Positions 1-12,323 of a stretch of 64,000 nucleotides of DNA are shown here, one piece after another; within the stretch, counting starts at the first letter, position 1, and each line of letters opens with the position of its first letter. The DNA is taken from assembly GCA_011033025.1 (NCBI GenBank), contig WFMF01000152.1, positions 1 to 64,000 of the forward strand, written 5' to 3'. A program made the translations under genes and the position numbers. The stretch is from Beroe forskalii. Taxonomy: Eukaryota; Ctenophora; Nuda; Beroida; Beroidae. The notes beneath the pieces are model-generated. The model was not told where the DNA came from. It worked only from the letters and a program-made list of their open reading frames with translations, and did no database searches.

Positions 1-69
1 AGGTTACATACGTGAAAACAAAAAAATTTCACCGCCGTTAACTAGTCACTACAAATCGACTCGATGCCT

Positions 70-830
70 CAACTCGACGACTTGATTTGACGACTCTCTG
101 ACTTGTCTCAACGACTCGACAACTCATCTCAACGACTCGACTCAACGACTCGACTCGACGACTCGACTCGACGACTCAACTCGACGACTCGACTCGACGA
201 CTCGACTCGACGACTCGACTCGACGACTCGACTCGACGACTCGACTCGACGACTCGACTCGACGACTCGACTCGACTCGACTCGACTCGACGACTCGACA
301 GTCGACTCGACGACTCGACTCGGCGACTCGACGACTCGACCCGACGACTCGACTCGACGACCGACGACTCGACGACTCGACGACTCGACGACTCGACTCG
401 ACGACTCGACTCGAATCGACGACTCGACGACGACGACGACCGACGACTCGACGACGACTCGACTCGACGACTCGACGACTCGACGACTCGACTCGACGAC
501 TCGACTCGACGACCGACTCGACGACTCGATCGACGACTCGACGACTCGACGACCTCGACGACTCGACGACTGACGACTCGACGACGACGACTCGACGACT
601 CGACGACTCGACGACTCGACGACTCGACGACTCGACGACTCGACGACGAGTCGACGAGTCGAGTCGTCGAGTCGAGTCAAGTCGAGTCGTCGAGTCGAGT
701 CGTCGAGTCGTCGAGTCGAGTCGTCGAGTCGAGTCGTCGAGTCGAGTCGAGTCGTCCAGTCGAGTCGTCAAGTCGAGTCGTCGAGTCGAGTCGAGTCGTC
801 GAGTCGAGTCAAGTCATGAAGTCCAGTCAT
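70..830. repeat. Strand-switching CTCGACGACT satellite
   Basis: Short-period array of CTCGACGACT-type units up to about position 650. From there it continues as the reverse complement (GTCGAGTCGT) to about 830, so the whole block is a large imperfect palindrome. The long open frames over it (Ser/Asp/Arg/Leu or Arg/Val/Glu/Ser repeats) exist only because the period lacks stop codons, and they are not genes. Units decay into variants such as AAGTCATTGA at the right edge. Confidence 0.9.
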
Positions 831-1014
831 TGAGTCAAGTCATTGACTACCTCCGCTGTCAGATAACATTTGGAAGGACGTGTTGCGTAAAATAAGTGCT
901 CGCAGTGGAGGGTAGGGTAACACTAACAGTTACATACAGTCGTTTAGGTCTATTCTGTTGCAAAGCTAAGTTTTTCCAAAATAACATATGTTATTTCCAT
1001 TGAGTGACATGAAC

Positions 1015-1390
1015 TAAGGTGAACTCAAATGAACTCAGGTGAACTCCAGTTCAACGCAGTTCAACGCAGTTCAACGCAGTTCAACGCAGTTCAACGTAGT
1101 TCAACGCAGTTCAATGAATTCAGGTGAACTCCAGTTCAACGCAGTTCATATGAATGAACTAGTTTATTCATATGAATTCATATGCATCTCAGTTCACTAA
1201 ATTTTGGTGAACTAGTTCATCCGTGTTTAATGAATTCATATGAATTATTATGAAGTTCATATGAACTTGGTGGAGTTCATATGAAGTTCATATGAATTCA
1301 TGTGAAGTTCATATGAAGTTCATTCATATAAAAATTTATTGAACTGGTAAACGCATTCATATGAAACTCATATGAATTATATGAATATCA
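1015..1390. repeat. GTTCAACGCA / TTCATATGAA short tandem repeats
   Basis: Tandem 10-bp GTTCAACGCA units (about 1050-1145) run into repeated palindromic TTCATATGAA-type units up to about 1390. No coding potential is seen. The palindromic second part could extrude as small hairpins. Confidence 0.75.
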
Positions 1391-3779
1391 GGTATGCTAC
1401 AGCTGATACACGATTTGGATCAAAGATTGGTGAACGATGCCCGAACCTCTGTGGAACGTGTTTGAAGACTTGGATTCAGCAGATTTCTTTCAAGGTTTGA
1501 GAATCTGTAATTTCACATCACCTTCCCCAGCAGTCACTACCTACTTACAGAAGCCCTTTCTTTATTTGCGTGCAATGCATGTCCATAGATTTGGATTTTG
1601 TGATGCATTAAATTAGCATATGCACTACTGATAATCGAATATTTAAACTTTTTTCAGGTAATTGGATTCTGAGGAAATGAGAGAAAAAGTTTGAACGGAG
1701 GCAGTGGCCAATTCATACTTGTTTACAAGTCGGCTGTGCCCTAGACAAGTCGACTGCCATGGACACGACAAGTATGCTCTACTTTACACTGTACAGTTGC
1801 CGATGAGGTGAGTTTGCGATTGAATATCTGACAATATTCCATTCAGAAAATCATAAATTTTGATAAGATTTACTAAATTCAAAAAAGTATCAGTAATAGC
1901 TATATTACATATGCCATACTTTTCCGGCCGACATAGCAATAATTTATTTCGGCCATTGGCCATTGATTTGTTGATATAATCCTTTTTGCAATTTGATACT
2001 CATTTTCCTCTCTGTAAAGGCACGCAAGGAGGTCCGTAACCTCTCACATGGACAGAATTTCAGAACACAGACTCTCCAATAAAGGTAAAGCAACCAAACA
2101 AAAGTTAGCCGCGGAATAGAATTATTTAATTTCAAGCCCCGTTGGGCCTGCTAGATAATACAGAACCGAATAATAATCTCACAAAACAGTTTAGGAAGGA
2201 TAAAGTAACAACAATTGGTTACATTTACTAATGATGGACCGGTCAAGTTCTGATTATTATGATTTGGGATTGTACGATGAAGTTAAATCCGAAAATTAAA
2301 AACCGAGTATCGTACTCATACTGAACGTTGAATTAAGCATTGATTCATTCCAAATTCGCAATGTACTAAGTGCCCAATCTTAATTGCTCTTATTCACATT
2401 TTCCGTTAAAAAATTTCATCAACTCAAGAGGTAGGTAGGTAACTCAGCATTGATTTAAATCGACCGACGTTCGTCACAGATTTATGAAATAACCTCCCAC
2501 GGTGCCAATATACCCGTTCTCTCTATCTTCATATCTGAATTTCAAATGAAATACAGTGAACGTGGTATTTTCAAACACTACAACCAGCAGTCCAACGTAT
2601 CAGAAAGCACTCTTTATAGAACTGATCATAATCTGCATCGCAGAATACCTGTATCCTAAGCAACGGCACAACATAGCCCGGCTTAGTCTTCGTTTCTCTT
2701 GATATTTTCTTGGCAAGCTCAAATTTAATTGTGAACGAAACCAAAAAATTATTCACGTGTCAATTTACTTTTTATATTAAAATGGTATGTCAGTTGGTCA
2801 CTGAACAACAACATGGTGACTTCAAAGGATCTATCAAGTTTCTGTAGAATGGGCCCAAACAATATTGCACGTATCAACGTGCCCAATATTCGAAAAGAAA
2901 TAATTAGTTTTGGTTCATTGAATAGGGGGCTTGAAAGTTCGTCTCATGCATCTTTCATTAATCGATAGTGGGAATCTAATGTAATACTGCAATAGTAAGC
3001 AGAACACGTCGTGCTACTACAGACCCTCAGACAGTCACCCCCGGCGCAGGGACTCCTGGCCCAGTTGATCCTAGTCGCCAGTCATATGGTGAAGACGTTT
3101 ATGAGGACACCGAACGTACTGCGCAACGTACTAGTGTCTATAGTGAGAGGTGTTCTAGTGTCACGAATGTGTCAAACATCTTGAAATGGATTGGTTTTTT
3201 TTGCTCTGTGCTGAGGTGCACTTTGTGCTTGAGAGATGATGTGAATGAATAATTTGTGCCAGACAAATTGTGCAAGTAATGGTGCATTCACATTATCTGA
3301 TTATTTTACTCTCCTTAAATAATTATATTTTAAATTGAAATCTTCTTTTATGTTATCTTTTTATTTTATCCAGATTCCAGTTTTACCTGTTGCGTAGAAC
3401 GCCCTGCTGCTCTAGTTGACATATGAAGTTACTCCCCTTTCTGAATGGAGTTCGCAAGGTTTTGTTCTTATAAAACGAGTTTAAGTTTTACCACATTTTA
3501 ATCTATAAACTGAAGTACTGAAGTGCTGTGGATTTTGATCCGTCCATATCTCCGTGTTATAAATGGCAAACATTTTCATTTTATAACTTTTGTGATAATC
3601 ATTTTTAAACATTTAGAAAGTACTGAACTTTTTAGAAATATGAGGGTGAAAGTAGTTAGTGAAGTTTATTCAATAGTCATTTATAATAACTTAATTGAAA
3701 GGATTTATCTTGTTTTTCACAGATCGTTGTTGTTGGTACCAGACCTGCCTCTGTTCGAAATTACATTACCCAGGATTGC
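1391..3779. other. No gene recognised
   Basis: AT-rich sequence with only short chance reading frames on both strands. I see no splice-linked exons, domain motif or RNA gene. Confidence 0.5.
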
Positions 3780-4610
3780 CTCAGCCCTACAAAGCTACTG
3801 GTATCCATGACACCACTCTGCTCGGTATTCACTTCTGGTGTCCGATGTCAACCAGATACTGATGTCTGACACCGCTACTGCTCAGTGTCCCACTTCTGAT
3901 GTCGATTTTAACCAGATACTGATGTCCTGACACCTTTCTGCTCGGTGTCCCTTCTGGTCGTGTCAGCCAGATACTGTCTGACTTTTCACTGCTCGGTGTC
4001 CACTGGTGTCGGTACAAACCAAATTGATGCCTGACACCCTTTTTTTTTTGTGTCCCACTTCTTTTCCGATGTCCAACCAGATACTGGGTAAACCCCATTT
4101 TTTCCAAATTTTCCTGGTGCCCAAATGTCCAAAAATACTGATTTCCTGACCTCCTGCTGGTTTTCCACCTGATGTCCCTTTCCAAACCAGATATGATGTC
4201 CTGACCCCACCTCCGGTGTCACACTTAAAGTCCGATGCCCCAGAGATACTGATGTCCTGACACCACCTTGGGTTTTCACACTTCTAAGCCCGGTTCCCAA
4301 CCCAGTTACTGTTTCCCCCTGCACCCTCGGTTAAATTCCCGATTCCGATGCCCAAACCAGATACTAAAATTCCTGACACCATTCTGTTCGGTGTCATATT
4401 GCTGCTAGATGCCCTCAGCCCTACAAGCAAGGGTTCCATAAACCGGGTGTCCCCCTTTTAAAAGTCCTTTCCCAACAGAACACCCCCTGACACCTTTTGT
4501 TCGGTTCATATTGCTGCTAGATGCCCTCAGCCCTACAAGCAACTGGTTTAAATCCATGACACCCACTCTGCTCCCTGTCACACACTCTGATGTCCGATGT
4601 CCTTCAGGTC
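3780..4610. repeat. Degenerate ~54-bp GATGTCC/GACACC minisatellite
   Basis: Repeated units contain AACCAGATACTGATGTCCTGACACC and CTGCTCGGTGTC pieces. Several copies in the middle (about 4030-4350) look corrupted by extra C, T and A runs, similar to the artefact block at 30.5-34.4 kb, so base calls here may be unreliable. The overlapping minus-strand frames are repeat translation, not genes. Confidence 0.7.
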
Positions 4611-4669
4611 AGTTTATTTATAACCATTTTGTCAAAAATTTGGGAAAAAAATGGTCACAAGAGTTGTGA

Positions 4670-6190
4670 TTCTTGTCCAATGAATCCGTTGGATCCATCA
4701 TGTCCAATGGATATGCCCAATGGACGTCCTCATTAGACATCTATCGAACATGATGACGATCAATAAAAACGTGCAATATGGTGTTTTGCAATGACTATTG
4801 ATATATTTTCGATGTCCAATGGACATGTTCAATGGATCCAATGGACGTTCAATGGATCCATCTGAATAGATCCAATGGACAACCACCAAACATGGTTTGG
4901 AAAATGGACACCAGACTGGTATTTTTGTTCAATGGATCCTTCCTACGGTTTATGTTCAAGGAAAATGGTTCCAATACAAGTAAAAATGGAAGTAAAATAA
5001 GCCATTCTTCAGATTTTGCCTGTATAAGAAAGCCCGAAAAAGGGCGTGGCCAGAGCGGCTGTTTCCGATCGAATTTTTGACTTGAAATATTTTCAAGTTG
5101 CTGATGTCCTGGAGCAACTTATTAACGTTGTCTTCTATTGATTGGATGAGGAAAATGATTTTGAACCACCCTAGATCCAATGGATTATTTTGTTCCATTG
5201 AACCATGGATCATTGAACAATGGATCCATGGACCCAATGGATAAATTGGAGTTTGACATGGTGTCCAATGGATCTATGAAATCGAATTTTATAGATTTTA
5301 CGATTTTTATGCTCCATGAAGCTATGAGTTTGTGATTTGGGTCATACGAGAGAAGTCCTACGGGAGTCCTACGGGAGTACCCCGGGAGTCCTACTGGAGT
5401 ATTCCGAGAGTTCCGGGAGTACCCGTAGGACTCCCGGGGCAATCCCGTAGGACTCCCGGGGCAATCCCGTAGGACTCCCGGGGTACTCCCATAGGACCTC
5501 CCGGGGTCCCGTAGGACTCCCAGACCCCGGGGTGCTTCCCAAAATCCCGGGGTACTCGAGCCTGGGACCCCGGGGTACTCCAGTAGGACTCCCGGGGGAC
5601 TCTCAGAGTAACCATTCCCCGAGGACTCAGGAGTACATCCGCTGTACTCAAGAGGGGCTCCTGCAATCTCAGGACTCCCTGGGGTACTCCCTGCAGGACT
5701 CCCGAGGTACTCAGTAGGACTCCAGGGTACTCAGTAGGACTCCCGGGTACCCAGTAGGACTCCCGGGGACTCTCGAATTTTAGTACCCAGCAGGGACTCT
5801 CGGGGACCTTCTTCTCAAGAGGGCTCCCAAGAGGGCTCCTTTCCGTAGGACTGCCGGGTACTCCCGTAGGACTCCCAGGGGGTACTCCAAGTAGTACCTA
5901 GGTATCATTTAGGACTCCCAGGGGACTCTCAGAAGTAGCCCGAGTACATCCGCTGTACTCCCAGAGAGGGCTCCCGGGAGTCTCCCGCAGTTATTCGCTC
6001 GTATGAGCCGTGATTTATTTGGGACTAATAGACAAATAGATCCATTGAACAAAAATGCCAGTCTGATGTCCATCCTACCAAACCATTGTCGGATATCGTG
6101 TCCATTGGATCCATTGGATTTATTGACCACCAATGGAAATTTTTGCCGATAGACATCATATTCAATTGATGTCCAATGGACGTCAAGTTC
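4670..6190. mobile_element. Foldback-like element with CAATGGATCC arms
   Basis: The left arm (about 4800-4945) and right arm (about 6030-6190) are reverse complements over a structured stretch. The left reads ACCAGACTGGTATTTTTGTT then CAATGGATCC, and the right reads GGATCCATT-like units, then AACAAAAATGCCAGTCTG and CCAAACCATG-like sequence. Both arms are rich in GTCCAATGGA units. The interior holds a separate minisatellite. No transposase frame is present, so if mobile it was non-autonomous. Exact ends and a target-site duplication were not found. Confidence 0.5.
5340..5990. repeat. GTAGGACTCCCGGGGTACTC minisatellite
   Basis: About 20-bp units, GC-rich and containing the CCCGGG palindrome, fill the loop of the CAATGGATCC foldback structure. 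Strand polarity changes near 5410 (CTCCCGTAGGACT against AGTCCTACGGGAG). Proline/glycine/serine-rich open frames on both strands are translations of the repeat. Confidence 0.85.
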
Positions 6191-6330
6191 TACCCAGTAT
6201 GGAGCCACTCGCTATGACAGGTTTTGGACTGGTTTGCCACATTTTAAGTAACCTTGAGAAACGTCGGGGATACGTTTTCGACAGGTTTTGTACAGGTTAT
6301 GTGCTCTTTTGACAGGCACCGCCTGTCAGA
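6186..6330. repeat. MITE-like repeat, copy 1
   Basis: Shares an order of motifs with 7693-7832: GGAGCCACTCGCTATGACAG, TTTTGGAC(A/T)GGTTT, ACAGGTT, and a closing GACAGGCACCGCCTGTC palindrome. The left end appears truncated. Confidence 0.45.
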
Positions 6331-6949
6331 AGGCCTCAAAATTTGGAGAAAATGTTGAAAATATGTCCTGCTGGGCGGTTTGTACCGATGAAACGACCAC
6401 TCAGCTAGGTTTAATAAGCATTTCAGATGTTCATCTGACTGATTTAGGCGAAAAGATAGCCGTTTTGATGAGTCTAAATTTTGTCCAATATTTTTGCCAA
6501 TTTGGACAAAACGTCGACATGTATCCTGCGCCATAAAACGGTCTGTAGGTATCGATGAAATTATCACTCTACTTAATAAGCGACTAGAGCTATGTTTTTT
6601 GAGTGTTTCTCGGCAGAATGGTTGCCGATTTGATATGCCAAATTTTTAAGAAATTCTAGTTTTGGCGTAAATGTAATTTCAGGTAATTTTGCTTCAGATA
6701 AAGCAAGAAAGCTCGAGGTAATATAACTATTTGTGACACATGCGCGATCTTTTATAAGCGCGTGATTCCCTTTACATGGTGCTATTGGCATGACTTTTAT
6801 AGCTCTTTGATTGTTCAGTGTTTGAAATTTAAGCCAAGAGAAGTTAGACGTATCAAAACAGTTTGTAAAGACATTGGTATTCAAATTTACAATGCTCGTT
6901 TGTTACAGCTTACAGCTCATTTCACTTCAGGGACAAAACAAGAGAAAGA
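6331..6949. other. No gene recognised
   Basis: Short frames on both strands with no domain motif or linked splice sites. Nothing else stands out. Confidence 0.4.
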
Positions 6950-7140
6950 ATTCTAGAGTGATGAAGAGACGGTGTCACACTTCCTTGGAATGTTCCCCGC
7001 CCTGAGCAGTATAAGGGGAGTATATCGGCAGCTATGACCTACTTCTGCACAGGGGGGACCGACATCTTCGATCAGAAGGATCCTAGCTATGCTCATAGGA
7101 CTGGGCGACAGGGAATAGAAAAGCGATAATGATCCTGAAA
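6950..7140 (+). pseudogene. Relic of a non-LTR retrotransposon RT C-terminus
   Basis: The plus frame reads SDEETVSHFLGMFPALSSIR, which resembles the ETxxHxLxxCP...IR signature at the C-terminal end of many LINE reverse transcriptases. The usual cysteines are missing and stop codons follow within 20 residues, so this is a decayed 3' end. Upstream RT motifs are not recognisable. Recognition rests on one short motif. Confidence 0.45.
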
Positions 7141-7692
7141 AGAATTAACGCGTAGAATCTTCCCCGGACTTGCGAAAGGATGATCCACACCTGAAGATAT
7201 CATCATCACGAGTCTCGAAACCTGGTTGGGGACTCTACGGTGCCCCAGGAGTCTGGGCAGGAAGTCTTCCACCAAAACATGTTGGCAATCCCAATGCTGC
7301 TCCGGCACATTGGGTCCTCCTCGGAGGCACAGGATTGGTTCCCCATTCACATTAGCCCTGGCGACTGGGACCTTCCGGCAGAGGGTCCCATGCTGGGTTT
7401 TCTGTTTGGATCTCTGTAGCTTTGTAGATCCACTCCGTTTTGTGTGTAGTATACCACGATATTGTAAAGTTGACCCATGACTGTTGAATGTCGCAGAATA
7501 CCGACAATCTTGTTATTTTCTTCAACTATCATGGTGTGTTAAAACTTAAAATTAAAAGACATTGACTTCATATTTCTACGGATGACAGCTCGCATACTAT
7601 TACTGCTCTTTGAATGATGCTAATTATCTTAAGTTATTGTTTTAGGTATTTTACTATCATAAAATCAAATTGATTGTTTCGCATTTAGGCTT
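7141..7692. other. No gene recognised; possible LINE 3' flank
   Basis: Moderately GC-rich sequence following the LINE relic, with only short open frames on both strands. It may be the old 3' UTR of that element. No domain or RNA gene is seen. Confidence 0.35.
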
Positions 7693-7832
7693 TTCTGACA
7701 GGCGGTACCCCTGGTATAGAGTCAGTCGCTGTGACAGGTTTTGGACAGGTTTACCGTGAGAGGTTAGCAGGTTTAATACAGGTTGTTTAATGCTTTTTTT
7801 TTGGGCAGGATTTGACGGGGTACCGCCAGTCA
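7693..7832. repeat. MITE-like repeat with ~14-bp inverted ends, copy 2
   Basis: Begins TGACAGGCGGTACC and closes with GGTACCGCCAGTCA, nearly exact inverted ends about 140 bp apart. The inside carries the GACAGGTTTTGGACAGGTTT stretch shared with 6186-6330. It has no coding capacity. Confidence 0.5.
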
Positions 7833-9137
7833 ATAGGACTATTCTGGGATTCTAAATACTTGATTTGAAATTATAACACACTTTGCTACACTATAGGGTT
7901 GCAAATTTGTCTTTTTTTTCCACAAAATTTCGGACGGGAAGCCGTCACATATTACGTCCATCACTTTTTTGGCCATTTCCAACCCCCTTCGAACCTCTCC
8001 CATGCTGAAGTCAGCATTGATCGAACCCTCCTCATTTTTTTGGTTATTTCGGATCGAAACAGCTAGCATGAAATTTATCAATCATATACGTTTGGTGTAA
8101 TTCGTTGAAAATAAATAAAATGTGGTTCTACTTGTTTCAGACGAGCCACATTTAAATGACCTGTCACGTGCCCAGTTGATTTGGAAATGTAGCTATAATA
8201 TCGCAGGAATGAATGCAATAGACACTTTAAAACAAAATATTGTGGACGAAAATGCTTCGAAGTCATCCTAAGGATTTGAAAAAATTCAAAATATTAGCTG
8301 ACGTCAAAAACATCGAACTCCTCCCCTGACATCACCTGTCAGCATTTGAAAACCACCTCCCCTAGCCTTAGAGTGATGGTTTTATATGTGACGGCTCCCT
8401 TGGTGCTTTCTTGGTCCTCATGCATTAGGCGCAGATTAGGTCCTGTGACTCCTCTGTCATCCCATTTTCATATATAGCATACCCTACGTTATTATTCCAT
8501 ATGCCAACATCGACATTTCAATCCGTTTTAAAGATATTGCACTTTGAAGTTCCAACTGTCACGTGATCCCAAAAGTTATTGAAATAGACATTTATACTTA
8601 GTCGGCACCGCACCTTCAACTCTTTAAATTAAAGATGATCATTCAAAGCCCAAGAAAATCGTTCGCCTTTTATAATCATGACCTAATAATATATTTATTA
8701 TTTATAAATGTATTACATTGAGTATTGAGTTAAAGTATATTTTGATTTCACTGTCTTTCAAATTATATAAAACTATAATTTTAAATAATGCTAATTGAAT
8801 TTACAGGAACTTTATAGAATCCGCACAATTGCAATCTGCACATCGAATTTGATATAATTATATTCATCCTACGAATTTTGATGCGACCGCACGTGCACTT
8901 TATTTGTACGGCCTAAATATGGCAGGATATATTTACAAGTTTGCTGCCGTTCTGTGACGTTTATCATTATGTGTCTCCATACCCCCCCCAAGTGATGAGA
9001 CGTAATAATATGTGACGGCTCCCTTGGCAGACCCCTATTCTATTCCTATGCTTCAGGAAATAAAATCAAAAGAAAAACCATGTTCTATTTCTAAAATTAT
9101 GCAAATGATACCTCCTCCCCTCCCGTCTGTTATCTTT
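7833..9137. other. No gene; AT-rich, with a 20-bp direct repeat
   Basis: AT-rich spacer with no supported gene. ATATGTGACGGCTCCCTTGG occurs exactly at 8384-8403 and again at 9008-9027, each preceded by AGTGATG. The second copy lies just before the first foldback array. Confidence 0.45.
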
Positions 9138-11402
9138 AGGGCACTCAGGGCACAGGGCACTACGTCAGGGCACCAGGGCACTACGTCAGGGCACCAGGGC
9201 ACTACGTCAGGGCACTGATCCTTGAAGTAGTGCCCTGAACAGGGCACAGGGCACTACGTCAGGGCACCAGGGCACTACGTCTATGTTATGTGATATTGTT
9301 ATTCTATTGTTTTGAAGGGTTTTATTGTTATTGTAAGGATACTATTCTGATTTTATTGTGATTTAGGAGTAAAGTGCTTAGTGCAATTTGTAATCGTGTA
9401 CTAATCTGTAATCGTGTATTCAATACATACTAGATATCTACACTTAAGACTTCAGTGTTATTTTCAAGCCTTATTCGTGGTGTGTCCTATTGTTATTTTA
9501 AGGCTCTGAAGAAGGACACCAGAGCACTACGACAGGGCACTGGGCACTACGTCGGGGCACTGGGGCACTATGTCCACGTCATGTGATATTGGTATTCAAT
9601 TGTTTTGCACGGTTAAGGCCATGGTTCTGTTTATCATTTTAAGGATCCTATTGTTATTCTATGGATCCCATTGTTATTCTATGGCCTCTATTGTTATTCT
9701 AAGATTCTATTGGGTCCTATTGTTATACTTTTAGGGTTCTGCTGTTACTGTTAGGGTCTCATTGTTATTATTAGTGCCCTATTGTTATTCTAAGGGTCCT
9801 ATTCTTCTCCTATTGTTATTCTAAGGGTCTAATTGTTATTCCAAGGGTCCTATTGTTATTCTAAGGCTCTTATTGTTATTTCAAGGGTCCTATTGTTATT
9901 TTAAGGGTCCTATTGTTATTTCAAGGGTCTTATTGTTATTTGAAGGGTCCTTTTGTTATTCTAACGTCCCTTTTGTTATTCTAAGCGTCCTATTGTTATT
10001 TTAAGGGTCTACTTGTTATTTCAAGGGTCCTATTGTTATTTTAAGGGTCCTATTGTTATTTTAAGGGTCCTATTGTTATTTGAAGGGTCCTTTTGTTATT
10101 CTAATTGTTATTTAACGGTCCTTTTGTTATTCTAAGGGTCCTATTGTTATTTTAAGGGTCTTATTGTTATTCTAAGGGTCTTATTGTTATTTCCTAATTC
10201 CAAGGGTCTATTGTTATTTTAAGGGTCCTTATTGTTATTTTAAGGGTCTTATTGTTATTTGAAGGGTCCTTTTGTTATTCTAACAGTCCGTTTGTTATTC
10301 TAAGCGTCCTATTGTTATTTTAAGGGTCTAATTGTTATTTTAAGGGTCCTATTGTTATTTTAAGGGTCTAATTGTTATTTTATTGTTATTTTAAGGGTCC
10401 TTTTGTTATTCTAAGGGTCCTTTTGTTATTCTAAGGGTCCTTTGTTATTCTAAGGGTCCTATTGCTATTTTAAGGGTCTTATTGTTATTCTAAGGGCCCT
10501 ATTCTCATACTAAGGATCCTATTGTTATCCCAAGGGTCCTATTGTTATTTTAAGGATCTTATTGTTATTCTAAGGGTCCTATTGTGATACTCAGGATCCT
10601 ATTGTTATTCCAAGGGTCCTATTGTTATTTTAAAGGTCTTATTGTTATTTTAAGGGTCTTATTGTTATTTTAAGGGTCCTTTTGTTATTCTAAGTGCCTT
10701 ATTATTATTCTAAAGTTCCTATTCTTATACTAGAATCCTATTATTAATCTATGGTTCCTATTTTTATTTTAAGGCCTCTTGTTATAATAAGATTCTAAGG
10801 GTCCTATTGTTATACTTAGGGCTCTGCTGCTATACTGTTAGGGTCCCATTTTTTTGTTAGTGCCCTACTGTTATTCTAAGGGTCCTATTCTCACACTAAG
10901 GATCCTATTGTTATTTCAAGGGTCCTATTGTTATTCTAAGGCTCTTATTGTTATTTCAAGGGTCCTTTTGTTATTCTAACGGTCCTTTTGTTATTTTAAG
11001 GACTTTATTGTTATTCTAAGGGTCCTATTCTCATACTGAGGATCCTATTGTTATTCCAACGGGTCGTATTGTTATATTAAGGGTCTTATTGTTATTTTAA
11101 GGGTCCTTTTGTTATCTAATTGTCTCATTATTATTCTAAGGGTCCTATTCTAACACTTAAAGGAACCTATTGTTATTGTTAGGCCTCTATTGTTATTCTA
11201 AGAGGTATTGCCCGGGTGCCCCGACGTAGAATGACTCTTAGAATAACGATGCGACCCCAGGAATAACAATAGAGCCCTTGAAAAACAATAGAGTACCAAT
11301 ATCACAATCACATAGTGCCCCAGTGCCCTTAGAATAACAATAGGATCCTTGGAATAACAAAAGGATCCTTAGTATGAGGACCCCTAAATAATAATGAGAC
11401 AA
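9138..11402. mobile_element. Foldback array element, copy 1 (right arm truncated)
   Basis: Starts TTTAGGGCACTCAGGGCAC, then GGGCACTACGTCAGGGCACC units. About 2 kb of ~20-bp ATTGTTATTCTAAGGGTCCT units follow. At about 11210 the polarity flips to AATAACAATAGGACC units for only ~190 bp before unrelated sequence at GAGACAAT. It matches the left half and centre of the element at 12324-17529, including the TAGAATGACTC junction sequence. No transposase frame is seen. Confidence 0.65.
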
Positions 11403-12323
11403 TCTTACTATTTATAATTCTTCCTCAACTCAAGGGTAGTGTGCCTGTGTGACTCAAAGACCTGGTTCGCCAATATTTGTTTTATCAGTTATAATTCTTC
11501 CTCATTAATATATAAATTAATAAATACTAGTACGTAAATTAATAAATATATATCTGTCTGTCCGGTCTTCCTATATATAGCCACAGACCTCTCTGACACC
11601 ACTCAGTACCCTATCGTCCATTGTCTTATGACTACGAACTATCCTGGAATATTCCTCTCAGTAAAGACGGAAGCGATTGTGGGACAAAATCTTCTGATAT
11701 CAGCTAAGTACTAGCAAAATTCCCTCAAAAATCGTGTCGCTCTTTAATTGTTGTAAGCATTTACTTTGACGCTTGGGCGCGCGCGTGCGCGTCACCACCT
11801 TATATAATCGCGTCACAGATTTCTAAGTCAATTTATAGACAGACATTTTATTGAGAAAATGCTTCACAGCATCTAGCATACGCCGTGTGTTCTGTAGGGA
11901 AGCGCTGTTGGTACTACAAAAAATCCATAAAATTGCAATGCGATAAAATTTGCCTGGCAAGATAAAATTGAACCCCAATCGACAATCGGTCAGAGAGCTA
12001 GCGTCGACGTCCAGACCGGTATGTTTATGTGACATGCTTCGCGCGCGCGAGGGGGCCAGGCAACGCCTGGCAAACAAACTATGCCCTATAATTGCAAGCA
12101 ATTGTCTGTAAAGAGATCTATACAGAGATCAGCTGCAGTTGAAACCCGGCCGGGCAATATTCTTTTAGTGCCCATCCTGTAGATGCAGGATGGCCAATCG
12201 GATAAGTGAAAGCCACCAGTTTTTTTGATATCATTGATCATATCATGCATGCTCGCATATTCGTTTGAATTGAACCTGCAAACATGGCACGTAATTAATT
12301 AGCAATCGATCGATCGAATTTGA
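11403..12323. other. No gene recognised
   Basis: Unique-looking sequence between the two foldback copies. It includes CG-rich alternating stretches near 11775-11795 and 12040. The motif GCGAGGGGGCCAGGCAACGC near 12046 recurs almost exactly near 37163. Confidence 0.4.

Noticed and set aside
103-771. Long open frames of 156-209 codons on both strands
   Set aside because: They translate a short-period satellite; composition is only Ser, Asp, Thr, Arg, Leu, Val and Glu in repeats.
5391-5717. Collagen-like Gly/Pro frames
   Set aside because: They follow the CCCGGGAGT minisatellite on both strands and lack a true GXY register.
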